Assembly: GCA_030272155.1 (NCBI GenBank)
Contig: CP126197.1
Span: 248,001-312,000, forward strand
Source of the DNA: Tetradesmus obliquus
Taxonomy: Eukaryota; Chlorophyta; Chlorophyceae; Sphaeropleales; Scenedesmaceae
Reading direction: 5' to 3'
Length of the DNA stretch: 64,000 nt
In this document: one piece after another, positions 11,933 to 22,802 of the stretch
How positions within the stretch are numbered: the first letter of the stretch is position 1
How the letters are laid out: each line of letters starts with the position of its first letter
Notes under the pieces: model-generated
What the model saw: only the letters and a program-made list of their open reading frames with translations
Told to the model about the DNA's origin: nothing
Databases searched by the model: none
Made by a program: the position numbers and the translations under genes

Positions 11933-12928
11933 CGGCATCTTCCAGCCCCTGTACTGCTTGCCTGTGGCAACAGCTGTGGCACAGATCAGGCCAGCAGCAG
12001 GGCATGTGATGACAAGGTGGAGTCAGGCAACGGCATGATGGTGCTGTTGCAGTGTACATGGAGGCACTGCGTGTTAATTTTCCTGCAGCAGGCTGCTGTC
12101 CTCAATGCTGATGCAGCCACTGCTGCTGCTGCTGCTGCTGTTGTTTCCATGCAGGCGAGTTTGGTGTGCAGCACACAGCTGCAGGCATCAGCAGTCCTTG
12201 GTGGAAGGCCGTGACACGGTGAGTGGCAGGTCACAGGTTTGCAGCTGAGCTTGCGTTTCATCCCGCAGTCGTCAGCTGCCTGTGTCACTTGAGTCACCAG
12301 TACTGGTGACACTCACTAGTGAGATGTGTCACTTGAGTCACCAGTGAGATGTGTCACTTGAGTCACAAGATGCTTACGACTAGTCTCACCACATTGCTAC
12401 CTTCCTTAGCCCCTTGCTGTGCGCCGTTGCGCACCATTCTTTGTCGCATGAGATGCCACATTCAGCAGCCACGGAAATCCAGCAGGTCTTTCCAACAACT
12501 ATCTGCTAAACTGCGCGTCATCAGCAGCTTTGCTGTCTTCTGCACCGCGCTCTCACGCATACACTCCTTCAACTTCATGCCGCCGCTTGGATTGTGTGCA
12601 TTCTTTTACTTGCTGCTGCAACTGTACTACAGCTACATCCATGACAACAGCCTGGACTGGGCCTACTGGCTTCGCTGGCTTCTGCGCCACACTTTTTTCT
12701 CAATATACACTGCTTCATGCCGCAAAACCATGGTTCTGTGCATGCTGTTGTGCTTTGCGGCGCAGCTACATCCGTGACAACAGCCTGGACTGGGCCTACT
12801 GGCCGCTGGATGGGCAGCAGGGCCCCAGCCGCAAGCAGGGAGAGGTAGAAACCTACGGCCTGCTGAACCCAAGCTGGAATGGCTGGGCCTATGCGCCACT
12901 GGTGGCTGAGCTTGCAGCACTGGCATAG
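9096..12928 (+). CDS. Secreted GH5-family glycoside hydrolase (cellulase/mannanase-like), eight exons
   Basis: Exons: 9096-9344, 9662-9895, 10426-10514, 10816-10928, 11206-11455, 11650-11837, 12155-12218, 12766-12928. They sum to 1350 nt (449 aa plus stop) with matching phases and GT-AG ends. Residues 1-20 are a signal peptide (MKPRKCLLFVLYCLLCIQC), followed by a Ser/Asn/Thr-rich linker and then the TIM barrel. GH5 marks: entry strand GRYIVDANGKRVRLK, LDNHSSDAMWCC, acid/base Glu222 in GLRNEPR and nucleophile Glu376 in WLGEFG. The C-terminal LDWAYWPLDG and TYGLLNPSW match plant GH5 proteins. A beta-glucan or mannan substrate in the wall is inferred. Several acceptors are preceded by CTG runs that act as the pyrimidine tract. 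Partial duplicates of exons 2 and 8 lie in introns. Confidence 0.88.
9838..10222 (+). repeat. Four tandem copies of the 3' end of GH5 exon 2
   Basis: The segment starting CTGCAGGTGCTGGATGC recurs at 9854, 9960, 10066 and 10177 (periods 106, 106 and 111). Copy 1 is the real exon end. Copy 4 has a TCTGCAG acceptor and CAG|GTGGGG donor enclosing 54 nt (10165-10218), phase 0 on both sides and open, so it could act as a cassette exon repeating the helix GKGLLQVLDAVILAIAQQ. Copy 2 is about 5 nt short and would break frame; copy 3 lacks a clear acceptor. Confidence 0.85.
10942..11004 (+). repeat. (CAG)n tract in GH5 intron 4
   Basis: About 21 CAG triplets starting 13 bases after the exon 4 donor GTGAGT. 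Intronic, so not translated in the model. Further CAG tracts lie in intron 6 (11849-11878 and 11893-11931). Confidence 0.9.
12281..12369. repeat. TGTCACTTGAGTCAC direct repeats with an 18-bp palindrome
   Basis: The block TGTCACTTGAGTCAC occurs three times in 89 bp inside GH5 intron 7. Between the first two lies the perfect palindrome GTCACCAGTACTGGTGAC (12293-12310). Confidence 0.85.
12596..12803 (+). repeat. Duplicated start of the GH5 terminal exon
   Basis: The acceptor and first 37 nt of exon 8 (12766 onward, CTACATCCGTGACAACAGCC) are present upstream at 12632-12668 with one change in the shared core. The upstream copy keeps an acceptor (CTACAG) but reads into unrelated sequence, so using it would give a different, shorter C-terminus. 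Confidence 0.8.
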
Positions 12929-15388
12929 CTGGCTGGCTGGGAAGAGAGGCAGTTGCAACGTCAACCTTGACAACCTGGTGTCAGCTGTGAATGCACCTGG
13001 GTTGTCAAGAGCCTCTGTGGATGCCATATGGCTGCGCCTCTGCGCACTGCTGGCTGGGGTGTGAGGGCATGCATTGGTTGCGCTGCGTGTGGAGCAGCAG
13101 GAATGCTGGCTGGCGGCTGCTGCTGCTTGCAGGGATAGTGACCTCAATGGGTGCATTGGCTTCATGTGTGAGGCTTCTACTGTATCGTGTTCTCTGTCAT
13201 GCAGCAGAGCTGTGAACAACCAAGTGTGTTGAATGTTACATGTTAACTTTGGCTGGGCGACAGCTTGCAGCAGCTGTGGGGAGGTGTGAATGTTTGAGAT
13301 GTGTGCGCGCTATCATGGTGTTTTAATACTCCACAGCCGTTGGTGATGCTGCGTGTGCAGAGGCGGCTCAGTTGTGTTTCATGTGTGTAGCACTTGTATG
13401 TGTGTAGCAATTGTATCTGTGCAGCAGTTGTGGTGTGATGACCTTGGGGGCTTTTGTGAGCTTCCTGCAGAGCTGCAGCTGCAGCTTACCATGTGTAACA
13501 GGCTGAGGGGGTGACATGTGTGCAGGCGGCCTCTTGTTGAAACCTTATGTTCCCATATGAATAGTATTGTACATTTGACCAAATGCGATCGATTGTGTAC
13601 AGTGTGTGGCATACAGTACTATGCGGATTCACGTGTTTGACGCTACTTCTGGGAGCGTCCAAGCAGTTCCTGCTGCTGCGGTTGACCAGTGGCGGAGGCA
13701 AGTTTGGGTGATCACTGCGTGTTACGGCTGCCAATGCTTGCAGCATCTGCCTGTGCACAGTCGTATGCGCCATGTCTTGCAGCGGGGCTTAGCTGGGCTC
13801 AGACTGCATCTGCATGCGCAGCATCGTCTCCGCCGTGGCATGTGTGGCCTCATGGCTGTCCTTATGGCAAGCATCACCTGTTGGCATCATAGCACCATGG
13901 GCGCAACCATGCGCGGATGTGCGCTTTCACTGGCGTCCTGCAGCTGAGCATATGGTGGTGTTGAGATTGGTGGTTGACATTGCAAGCCGCCTTCTTGCCA
14001 TTGCACACTTCTCAGTGTCATCCACACCTGCGGGATAGCTGTCAGCGTTGGTTTCATGTATCAATTGCTGTCTCATGCTCTCTATGTTGGCTGTGCCACC
14101 ATGATCATCATGGTGGTCATGGTATTGCGCATTGACAGCATCGCTTCGTTTGGATGAGGATGTCAGCCTTGGACGAGCTGTTTGCAGTTATCATTCGTTA
14201 GCTATGGCGGCTTGATGTTGGCCTAGGCCACAGTTACGGGCGCTTCGTGCTTGGTGTGTTTAACCCAACTCATGTATGTGAGTGCGTGTCTTCACCATCA
14301 CCCGGCCGCACTGCGGTTTGATACTCAGTAATACACATCTGTGTACATGCAGCTTGGCAGGAGCATCAGCAACATGTTACACAGATCTGAAAACAGTTGA
14401 TTTTTAACAATGTAAGGGACAAATATATCCATGTGCACATCTAGAGCCACATGCACTGCACCTGCAGCCGTGAACAGAATCCACGGATCGTGGCCACAGT
14501 GCAAAAAGCCGCCGACCTTGATGCTATGATGACCAACTAGTGTACTAATCACCTTGTTCTCTGACAGAGTGCCGTCCACTCCACCCTTCATGCTTTGGCT
14601 CCCAACATCAAAGTGTTGATCATGAATGCTTGGTGTCCGTTTGCCGCTGGCCAACTTGCTTGAAAACCAACCACTACATGCAAAACTCATAGCACGGCTT
14701 GCAGCCGCACCTGAAGCAGTGACTGTGCATGTGTATGCTGTATATGCTTGCATGCTGATTGGTAGAGAGCAACAACACACCAGTAGTTGTGCTGTACACT
14801 GCCACACCGCAATCAAGTCAGCCAAAGGTTGAAGCAAGTGTGTTATGGTTTTATGCTTCTGCTGAACGACTCTACGAAGCTGCATGCATGATTCCTTTCC
14901 TTTCACATGGCCCTGGGCCGCAATTAGTTGGAGCAGCAACGTTGTTGTGTTGAGTTGATCAACTCACCCTATCACACCGCCAAAAAGCTTGCCTTTGGCC
15001 AAACAATTCGCTCCTGCAGCAGCAAACGTATCCTTGTCTTGTCTAGTAGATGACAGGTCTGCTGAGCTGTAACATCCATCTGATCATAAGCAGTAGCTAC
15101 TGCTTCACTGCACTATAGTGCTGAACCATGGGAAGAGGTAGGGTAGCCTACCGCCTAAATGGACCGTGGTTGGGCTTGGGATACATGCCACAGCTGCAGA
15201 ACATGAAGGAGCAATGCCATTAGAAGCGGCTTCCAGTTCGTCCGCATCAGCGGGGGGCATTACCGATGGCGTGATTGCTGTGCCTTTTTTGGCAGCCTAA
15301 TGCTGATGAAGGGGCATGCTGAACTCACAGGGCATTCGCATGTGTGGCCTACAAAAGCCGGCTGCCGCCACAAGCCTCATTGTCCAAA
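12929..15388. other. Intergenic; one weak minus-strand open frame
   Basis: Convergent space between the GH5 gene (+) and the lectin-protease gene (-). TGTAA at about 13494 could be the GH5 poly(A) signal. A minus-strand open frame (14939-14325) contains a stretch with some coding character (GKRTPSIHDQHFDVGSQSMK) and a possible donor at an AACAAG|GTGATT, but I could not link it to a family or to the adjacent gene. A near-palindrome CCACCATGATCATCATGGTGG lies near 14097. Nothing else was seen. Confidence 0.4.
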
Positions 15389-18300
15389 TCAACCTGCAGC
15401 ATGGACTGAAGCTGGATGTGGGTGCGCTGGTCGTCCCCGAGGCTCCAAGGTATGTTTTCCGAAGTAAGCCTCAAAGTCTGCGGGTGCCCCTTGGGGAGCA
15501 ACAGCGACCCGGCTGCGCTCAAAGGTGGTGAACTCGCCACACTCGTTCTGGGCCCTGACCCACTTGCACAGCGTCACCCTCGCTTGGTTGGCGTCCCCAA
15601 AGTCCTGCCGCACCACCATCTTGTTGGCTGTGTTGACGTAAGCCTGGCCGGCCTTTGGCCAAGCCAAAAACCAAGTGTTGCCGTCATAGGCATGCACGCT
15701 GGTGGCTTCACTGCACTCCTCAGGCAGCGTGGCGTCCTGGTTCTTTGTGACCCTGTAGCTTAGGTAGATCTCGCTGGTAACTCCCCCAGGCACTCCGGGG
15801 TCACTAGGGACTGCCAGGCGAATCTGTACCACCCCTAGCTCCGTGAAAGCCGCAACGTCCGACAATGCCAGCAGAGTCACGACGGTGCTGCCAGTGAAGA
15901 TTGCCCAGTCCACCACGGGTAGGGCGCGCGACCAGCCAAGCTGCAGCTGATGCACCGCGTTATAGAGGCAGGCTTGGCAGTAGCCGCCCATAGGAGAGGA
16001 GAAATCACCATACAACTACATCATCAAGGTAATGTAAGTTGCACGCGTCATGGTTAGTCAGGCCGACAGTATGATTGGCAAGAGAACACGCTCATGCTCC
16101 AACAACATGGAGCAATTTGCCTGCCGCACCAACCACCACAACATTGGAGTGATGAGCAAATGCCGATGGAGCACCGTAGGGCAGACCTGCAATTTTGACC
16201 AAAAATGCACTAGATACGTGCTTTTCGTAAGCCCTTCGCACCTGCTCTTCAGCCGGAGGAATGATGCGCCCAGAGTGACCAAAGCCAAAATTGTGCCCAA
16301 TTTCATGCTTGAAGATAAAGACACCTCTCGCACCATCATTCCTGCAACAACACATTTCAACCGGTTTGTGAAACAATGTGTGCAAACTACGCTATACAAG
16401 TTCAGCACTGCTCACCTGCAGTCTGTCAGTACGAAGTATGTTCCACATATTATGACAGCGCCCAGATACTAGCTGCCATGATATACTAGACTATCAGTCG
16501 ACGGTTCTGGTAAAGAACCCACAAAGTGGACACTAAAAAGTCAACGTAGCATGATCGGGGGCTGGCATATGCACGTCATCATGCATGGTGACGGCATCTG
16601 CAATTGTTGCCAGCTCGTTAATTTAGGCGTCGCGCCAAAGCTGCGTCACCCGCTCGCCTAATTGTCACACCGCGAGGGCGCTGTGCGACTTGAGGTGTCA
16701 AACCACTCACCTAATCCATGTTGAATTGTAATACGCATACCCAACGTACTGCTTTGCGTCGCATGCTGGGGTTTTTGGCGCAATGAATGACTGCAAATTG
16801 CATAACATGGGTTGATTCTCAGCAAGTGTCATGCTTGTCCGTCTTGAGGGTGCAAATTATGTGTAGGTGTGCATGATGTGTGTAGGTGCTCATAATGGCA
16901 TAATGTGTGTTGGTTCACAGAATGCAAACGCCTTTGGCTATCACAACTTCAGTGATGCAAGGTCAAGTTACTGTAGTCTAAGACTGCTGGAAAGGGTCGC
17001 AGAGCAAGCTGTACATCTGTGACAACCCGCTGCAAAGCAAGTATTCTTGTGAGCGAGTGCCGCACCTGGTATTGAAACTCCTGGCTATAGTTGCGACCAC
17101 CCAGCGCAGCCGTGTTGTCACGGACATACTCTATCCAGCTGGTCAGGTTACAACTGTCGATGGGAAACTTGTCGCATGGCAGCCTGAGATCCACCACTGT
17201 GGAAGTGCTTTCGTCCATAAAGGCTCTGCTGTTAGAAGACTGCCGCCAGAAGTTCTTGAGGCTGTCGGGGTCAGTGTAGATGATCTTGGTGATGTCGTCT
17301 TTGTTGGTGACGGCCAAGCCGCTGTTGCAAATCTCCACGTTGAAGAATGCGATGCGGATGGGGACGGGGGCTTGCGGCAACCCTTCAAGCAGTGAACAAG
17401 CCATGAGATGCATGAGCTGCGTGTGCTGCAGTTGTTTAGCATGCCATGCAAGGTAAGTGTAGGCCGCCCTTAGGAGCATTGTACAATTCTGACTGTGGAA
17501 GCAGCCATTTTCCTAGAAAGTTGTTGCACTAGCATGTGTTACATGCAAAACCTTCCTAACCAGAACCCTCGTCAGCTGGTGTCATGTCATGGCAGATTTG
17601 AGCTTGGCAAGCATATGCGTCATTGCGCGAACCCTAGTGGTTTGGTAAGCCTTGGCATCCATGCACAACATCATGCCAGTGGATATTTCATGCAGAAACT
17701 CAGCTGTCAATGTGCGGCACACTCACCGAGTGCTCCCCTTGCCTTGGTGCACCAATGCAGATGGTCATCAGCGCCGTCCTTAGTTGAGCACGTCACTGGC
17801 TTAGTGCTGAGTGTGTCAGCACACATGCGCAACATGTAGCCATCTGGGCTTGTCACGCACGTGCGGCCGTCGCGGGACATGCACTGGGGCTGGCCTGTGC
17901 TGGCACGCCTGAACACAGGGGTGTAACCAGGCAAGTAGCTCCACAAGTTGACGGTGCTCAGCAAGGCCCCCCTTGCATTGGGAGCTGGGGCCCAAACAAA
18001 CTCAATGCTTTGAAGGAAGTCATCACCCACCATTCCTTTGATGGAGATAAGCCTGCGTCAGGAAGGTAATTAGCATAAGAGACAACGACATCTGCACACG
18101 CACCGTCTTGCAATGCAAAAATCGGCTAGGCCACCCCTACACAAGCGTACATTATAACCCTGAAGGTGATGTGATTATCCCTATTTCAGAGTAGAGGGAG
18201 ACGGGGGGAGGGGGGGGGGGGGGGGGCGCATTGGGCGCCATACTACACATGTAACGCACCTGTAGGCACCAGCCGGACATGGGCTTGCGAGTGTGCCCAT

Positions 18301-19657
18301 GTCGCCAGACTGTTTGGTGTCGCCGCTAGTCGACCAGTACCTGCCCCTACTGGTAAAGAAGCGGATTTCGTTGACATAGTAATAGCTGCGCACCCAAGCT
18401 TGTGTGATCCACTCGTTGGCTGCAAGGGTCAATGCCGGATTTGCAGTGGCGGAGTTGCCTCGCCAGGGTGCAGCAGTGGTACCATATGTAAACCGAACGG
18501 CACCAATCCACCAGCCAGCCGAAGCTCGAACCTCAATCTGCACGGGGACAATGCAACGGCCAGTTTTGAGGGTAGCTCACCAGCACGTCCAACACTATTG
18601 ATGTTGCATCGCAAACGTAGGACCACCAAACATGGACCTAGCTGCCAACACGTGCCTGGTGTGGGATTAGTATTGTAGTTCCAGGTTTTGTCCACTAGAC
18701 CGGCATCTCCAGGAATTTGTGCGCACCAACCCAAGCATAGTCAAGCCATCATTGGAGTTGCTGCCGTGGTTGCGTTTCAAAGTGCAGGTCAACCTAACTT
18801 GTGCGGTACCTTGCTGTTGAGGAGCCACCTAGCCAGGGTTATATAATCAACAACAATGTGTTTCAGACATTTCTCACCTTCCAACAACACATGAGCCAAC
18901 TGCAACATGGAACACCAACTCATACTTCACCTTTGAGATCTTGTTCGCTCCGTTGTTCGCAAAGGAGGCGTCATCAAAGGCAGTTGCAGTCTTATCACCG
19001 AAAGCAAATGGCCCGGTGACCTGCGGCCCCGGCGGCAGTGGCACGCGCTGCCGAGTGCCGTTAGCCGAGCAGGGGGCAGCCACTTTGGCGGTGCGGAGGG
19101 TGTTTGTGGTCCATAGGCTTGTACATGTCGCGTCATACACCACCAGGTTGCCATCGTCCTGCACATAATTATTTTATAACACATACGGGTAAGATTTAAC
19201 AGGATTTTTCCGGCCTACCAAGTGTGGTTCACAAGCTGGTTGACTTGTAAGCAGTTGTACAGCCGTAGTGCAACGACATTCATCCTTGGCGGCTTTTGCA
19301 GCTTTCAAATGCAGAGATAACCACCCGCAGAGCTAAGGCTGGTCTCTCTTATTTTACTGCATCAAGGGAGCTGTGCAGCACCCCAACTCTGCAGTAGCAT
19401 GAGCGTCTGACAGCAGCAGGACTGCGGCGCACCTGGACGAACGCGGTTACTGGAGTGCGCCTGTCAGTGCCCATTGAGTTGGAGGCCCAAAAGGCTTCGT
19501 TGGCGCTGTCAAATGCCACAAGGTTGCCGTCTGCTTGCATGCATAGCCGCAGAGGCAGGCGGTCTGTGCGGCCTTGGGTGTTGCTTGTCCAGTAGGGGGT
19601 TGCTCCTGATGCAGGCCCATCATACAAGACGATGCTGGCATCTGGTGGTGAGCAGCG

Positions 19658-19734
<77 letters not shown>

Positions 19735-20646
19735 AGCAGCAACAGACATGAGTAGCAGCAGCAACAACACTGTTAACATCATGTGCACCTCAAGCGTGCT
19801 GCTAGCTGCAGGGACTGCCCCAGACCAGTTGCCCTTGCCTGCCAGCAATTGTTCAGACAGTGCTGCTGCATGCACCAACTGTATGTGGCAACTGGTCTAG
19901 CTGCGCGTGTGTTGCATGCTTGTCAGCTACTATGGTGTAAGTTGCACTTTGTAACTCTCTGTGGCAGCTGGTGAACACGTTTCACTGCCATACAATGATA
20001 TCTCACTGGTATGTCAGTCTGTACAGTTGCTGCAGTACAGCTGTACAGCCTCAGGCTGTGTGCACTCAGCACGGCTAACACAGTTCCTCCCTCAGGGCCT
20101 GACAGCCTCGCCACTGCTGGAAGACACAGTGAATCCCATGAACACATAACAGCTTTGCATAACCCGCATACACATGCTGCTGGTACTGTCATGAGGTTTG
20201 AACAAATGTTAGCAGCAGCTGTGGGCCAGCTGGCTGCAGCCCCAGCCAGTGCTTGATTGCTCACCCTTGAGCAGACAGAGCCTGAAGCGCCCATTGGGTG
20301 ACACCTTGCATGTGCGTTCAGCTTGATTCAGCACGATGCACACGTTGTTGTCAATCCTGTCGCGTGTCATTGCGCTTGCCGGGCGTGGACCTGGCAGGCC
20401 TGCTGGGGCACTGCCTAGGATGGACGCTGCCGCAGCAGCAAGCGATCCATCGCGCTGAGATGCTCCATCGTTTGATCCTGAATACTCCAGAACTGCAGCA
20501 TCCTGATCCCAGTCCGCAGGAGAGACGATACTGCCGAGGACAGAGGCGTCAGTGGTTCCGTTCGCGGCGATGGGCCTAGCAGCTGCAGCAACGAGGGTGC
20601 TTAGGGCTAATACAAATCTAACAATGTGCCAACTTTGCAGCTTCAT
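15389..20646 (-). CDS. Secreted lectin-lectin-gametolysin protein: bulb-type lectin, jacalin-like lectin, M11 metalloprotease
   Basis: Nine exons: 20646-20265, 19641-19433, 19158-18931, 18537-18260, 18052-17727, 17370-17066, 16468-16416, 16341-16242, 16015-15389. They total 2508 nt, giving 835 aa with consistent phases. A second in-frame ATG at 20664 is possible. Domains: signal peptide about 1-23; low-complexity linker; bulb-type mannose lectin about 100-220 with repeated ADGNLVAFD and DDGNLVVYD motifs; jacalin-like beta-prism about 245-390 (GPFAFGD, IEVRASAGWWIGAV, FLQSIEFVW); Cys-rich linker; gametolysin-type M11 domain 475-835. Zinc site HEIGHNFGFGH gives His606, His610 and His616 with catalytic Glu607, followed by YGDFSSPMG and YNAVHQLQLGW, typical of M11. 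Chlamydomonas gametolysin digests Hyp-rich wall glycoproteins; here the lectins probably target the enzyme to glycans. The 53-nt exon 7 is the least certain. Confidence 0.85.
18200..18226. repeat. G-rich homopolymer (run of 16 G) in an intron of the lectin-protease gene
   Basis: A nearly pure G stretch on the + strand (C on the sense strand) lies about 35 bp inside the intron after exon 4. It may be misassembled in length and could form a quadruplex on the + strand. Confidence 0.85.
19665..19735. repeat. CAG/CAA triplet tract in first intron of the lectin-protease gene
   Basis: Imperfect CAG run on the + strand, so CTG on the sense strand, about 25 bp upstream of the exon 2 acceptor. It may supply the pyrimidine tract. 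Confidence 0.85.
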
Positions 20647-21687
20647 CCGCGATTGTAGCAGCATGATACGTTGAAGGCTGCAGGTGAGGTTGTCAGCGAA
20701 GACCTTGCTTCATGCATTCACGCCTTTTTTCTCGATCTACAATCAGTTAGGCTTCGTTGCTTTTGCACGATCCAGATGGTGGTCGCAAGGCGGGTGACCG
20801 CGAACCCTTTTCCTATCCACCTGCCTTTTGCCGTGTCAGCTCATCGTGCAGCGATACGGAATAAAGTTCAAAGGATGGATATTTGATCAAAATGTGCAGA
20901 CGATTTGGAACTCAAGTACCACATGTACTCGCCAGTCACTAGGAAACTCACAGCACGCCGTGAAGGGTGTACCCCCTTGGAGCTTTGACGAGCTCCAAGG
21001 GGTGCTGGTACGTTTTCTAACTCACAACAGTGTACTTTGATCAAGTGTGAAGGTAGGTACCTTGGAAGCTGTTTGATGCTCTGTAGGCTCCAGCCCAAAC
21101 TTGTAGAAACGGTCCTTCAGCTTTCACTGCCAGTGTGCACTGGCAGTGGTCACGGTATAAAGAATTGCAGTGGTCACCAGTGCTGCCTCCGCTGTGTGTG
21201 GCTGAAGCATGCCGCATACTTGGAAAGTTTGTCATGGTCCAAAATACATTAAAAACGCACAGCAGCAACAAACTGCTTCCTGAAGGATCCGCAGCATAGC
21301 CAAAACAATACATCACAACACTCTGCACACTGGCAGCACCGTGCTGCCATGGTGTGACGCCATGGCCCATGGTGGCCGGGCAGTGTGTGACCAAGCTAGT
21401 AGCACAGCAGCCTGGGGCCTATGGCCATGCTGCTGTATAGCCACACACTGCTCATGATCATGAAGCAGGGTCCGTAATCATGAGGGTCACCCCCAACAAC
21501 GGTCTGCGCACCATCATGGTGCAGGATGATCCTGCTGCATAGCCAGCATGATGTCTAGCAATGCTCTGTCAGCCCAACACTGGTGTACACTACGTGTACG
21601 CATGCACAGTGCTATTTTGTCAAGCTTGTCACCGAGATGATTGCGTGTCCATCTAAGTACATGTGTTATATGGTGGCCGCTTTTGTG
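20647..21687. other. Intergenic upstream of the lectin-protease gene
   Basis: Should contain that gene's promoter. Several CATGG-type short palindromes occur at 21340-21440. No gene is supported. A 21-bp direct repeat (TATATGGTGGCCGCTTTTGTG) at 21668-21709 abuts the LINE remnant to the right. Confidence 0.45.
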
Positions 21688-21950
21688 ATATATGGTGGCC
21701 GCTTTTGTGCACTGCTGCTATCTGATGCGGTGTCACCCGGACACTGATCCTGAGGTCCTTCTGTCCTCTCAGGCTATTGCTCAAGCTATTGATGATGCTG
21801 ATGAGTTTTTTTCTGCGTTTTCGTCTGACGGTTTGGACGATGATGAGTTGTTCTTCGATGTTTCCTCCCCCTATGAGCCTCTCGTTGGCTCCTGACTGGG
21901 GTTCCCACTCCTCGTTGAGTGGAGCATGTAATGTAATGTAATGTAATGTT
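21688..21950 (+). mobile_element. 5'-truncated LINE remnant, family 1 (TAATG-type tail)
   Basis: An open frame of about 60 codons (AAFVHCCYLMRCHPDT through EPLVGS) resembles the extreme C-terminus of a LINE ORF2, aligning in style with GFIHHCFLVRDN in the second remnant at 33.3 kb. It is followed by a short 3' UTR (TGGGGTTCCCACTCC) and a simple tail GCATGTAATGTAATGTAATG. Only the last few percent of an element remains, typical of aborted target-primed reverse transcription. The left edge is uncertain because of a 21-bp direct repeat there. Confidence 0.65.
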
Positions 21951-22802
21951 ATAATGCCAGTACCCTGCGAGCTCTACCAGGCTGGCCGCCTCTGCATGCA
22001 CATCACAGCAAGTCAGCCCGGCTGTGTTGGCCACATCTCACACAAAGCGACGCTGCACGGCTGCTGCGCACTTCAGACTCACATTTGTACACGATGATGT
22101 ACGAGCATTGTTGCTTGTATGCTAGCAGATGCAGACAAGCCAAACATACAGCTCGCTGTCAACAGCGTGGCGTCTCTTACTGTGCCAGTGTGAATGCCAG
22201 GTGCAGCCCATGAGTACAAAGGGCGCCCGCTCAGCGCAGGCAGTACATACAAGCAGTCCCAGGCCCACAATGCATCTTGTTGGGCTGCTGCACACCATGC
22301 AGATTAAGCGCAACATATGTCAAAGATATGGTGTGCCAGCGGCATGGGCAACGCCTGGCCCGGCGTGAGCTAGCGCACCACCCTCATAATTTTACACAAC
22401 CAGCAGACGTTATGCATCATGCAGCATGCCTGTGAATCCAGTGCTGCCATGCCTCATCAGCCATGTGCATAACATGCTGTGCGCAGCCATGGCTACCACC
22501 TGACAAGCAGCTGGAAATTTGCCGGTCATACACGCCACAGGGTAGGCGGTTATAGAAGCAACAACCACATCGTGCTGCTTGCTGTGCACTGCCAATTGCC
22601 CATGCCGCTGGCGCCGCTGCTGCTGCTGCTGCGGCTGCTGCGGCTGCTGCATGTCTGCTGCAGTAGTATCATGACAGATCCCGCCCCAGCAAGCTGTATG
22701 GCGCAACACTACTTCACTGCCTGGCTGCAGAGCAAGCTGGCTGCCGTCAGCTGTGCCGCTAGCCTGCTGCTGCTGCTGCTGCTGCATGCAGCGCCTGGCA
22801 GC
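21951..22802. other. Intergenic, no supported gene
   Basis: Downstream flank of FAS1-D. Contains CTG-rich stretches at 22617-22650 and 22763-22785 but no exon that fits a family. Confidence 0.45.

Noticed and set aside
12349-12777. 142-codon + strand frame that includes part of the GH5 terminal-exon copy
   Set aside because: It joins intron sequence to the duplicated exon start and ends in a frame without GH5 similarity; better seen as an intronic echo.
15416-15763. 115-codon + strand frame opposite the gametolysin exon
   Set aside because: Antisense shadow of the M11 C-terminal exon, which has clear family motifs on the minus strand.
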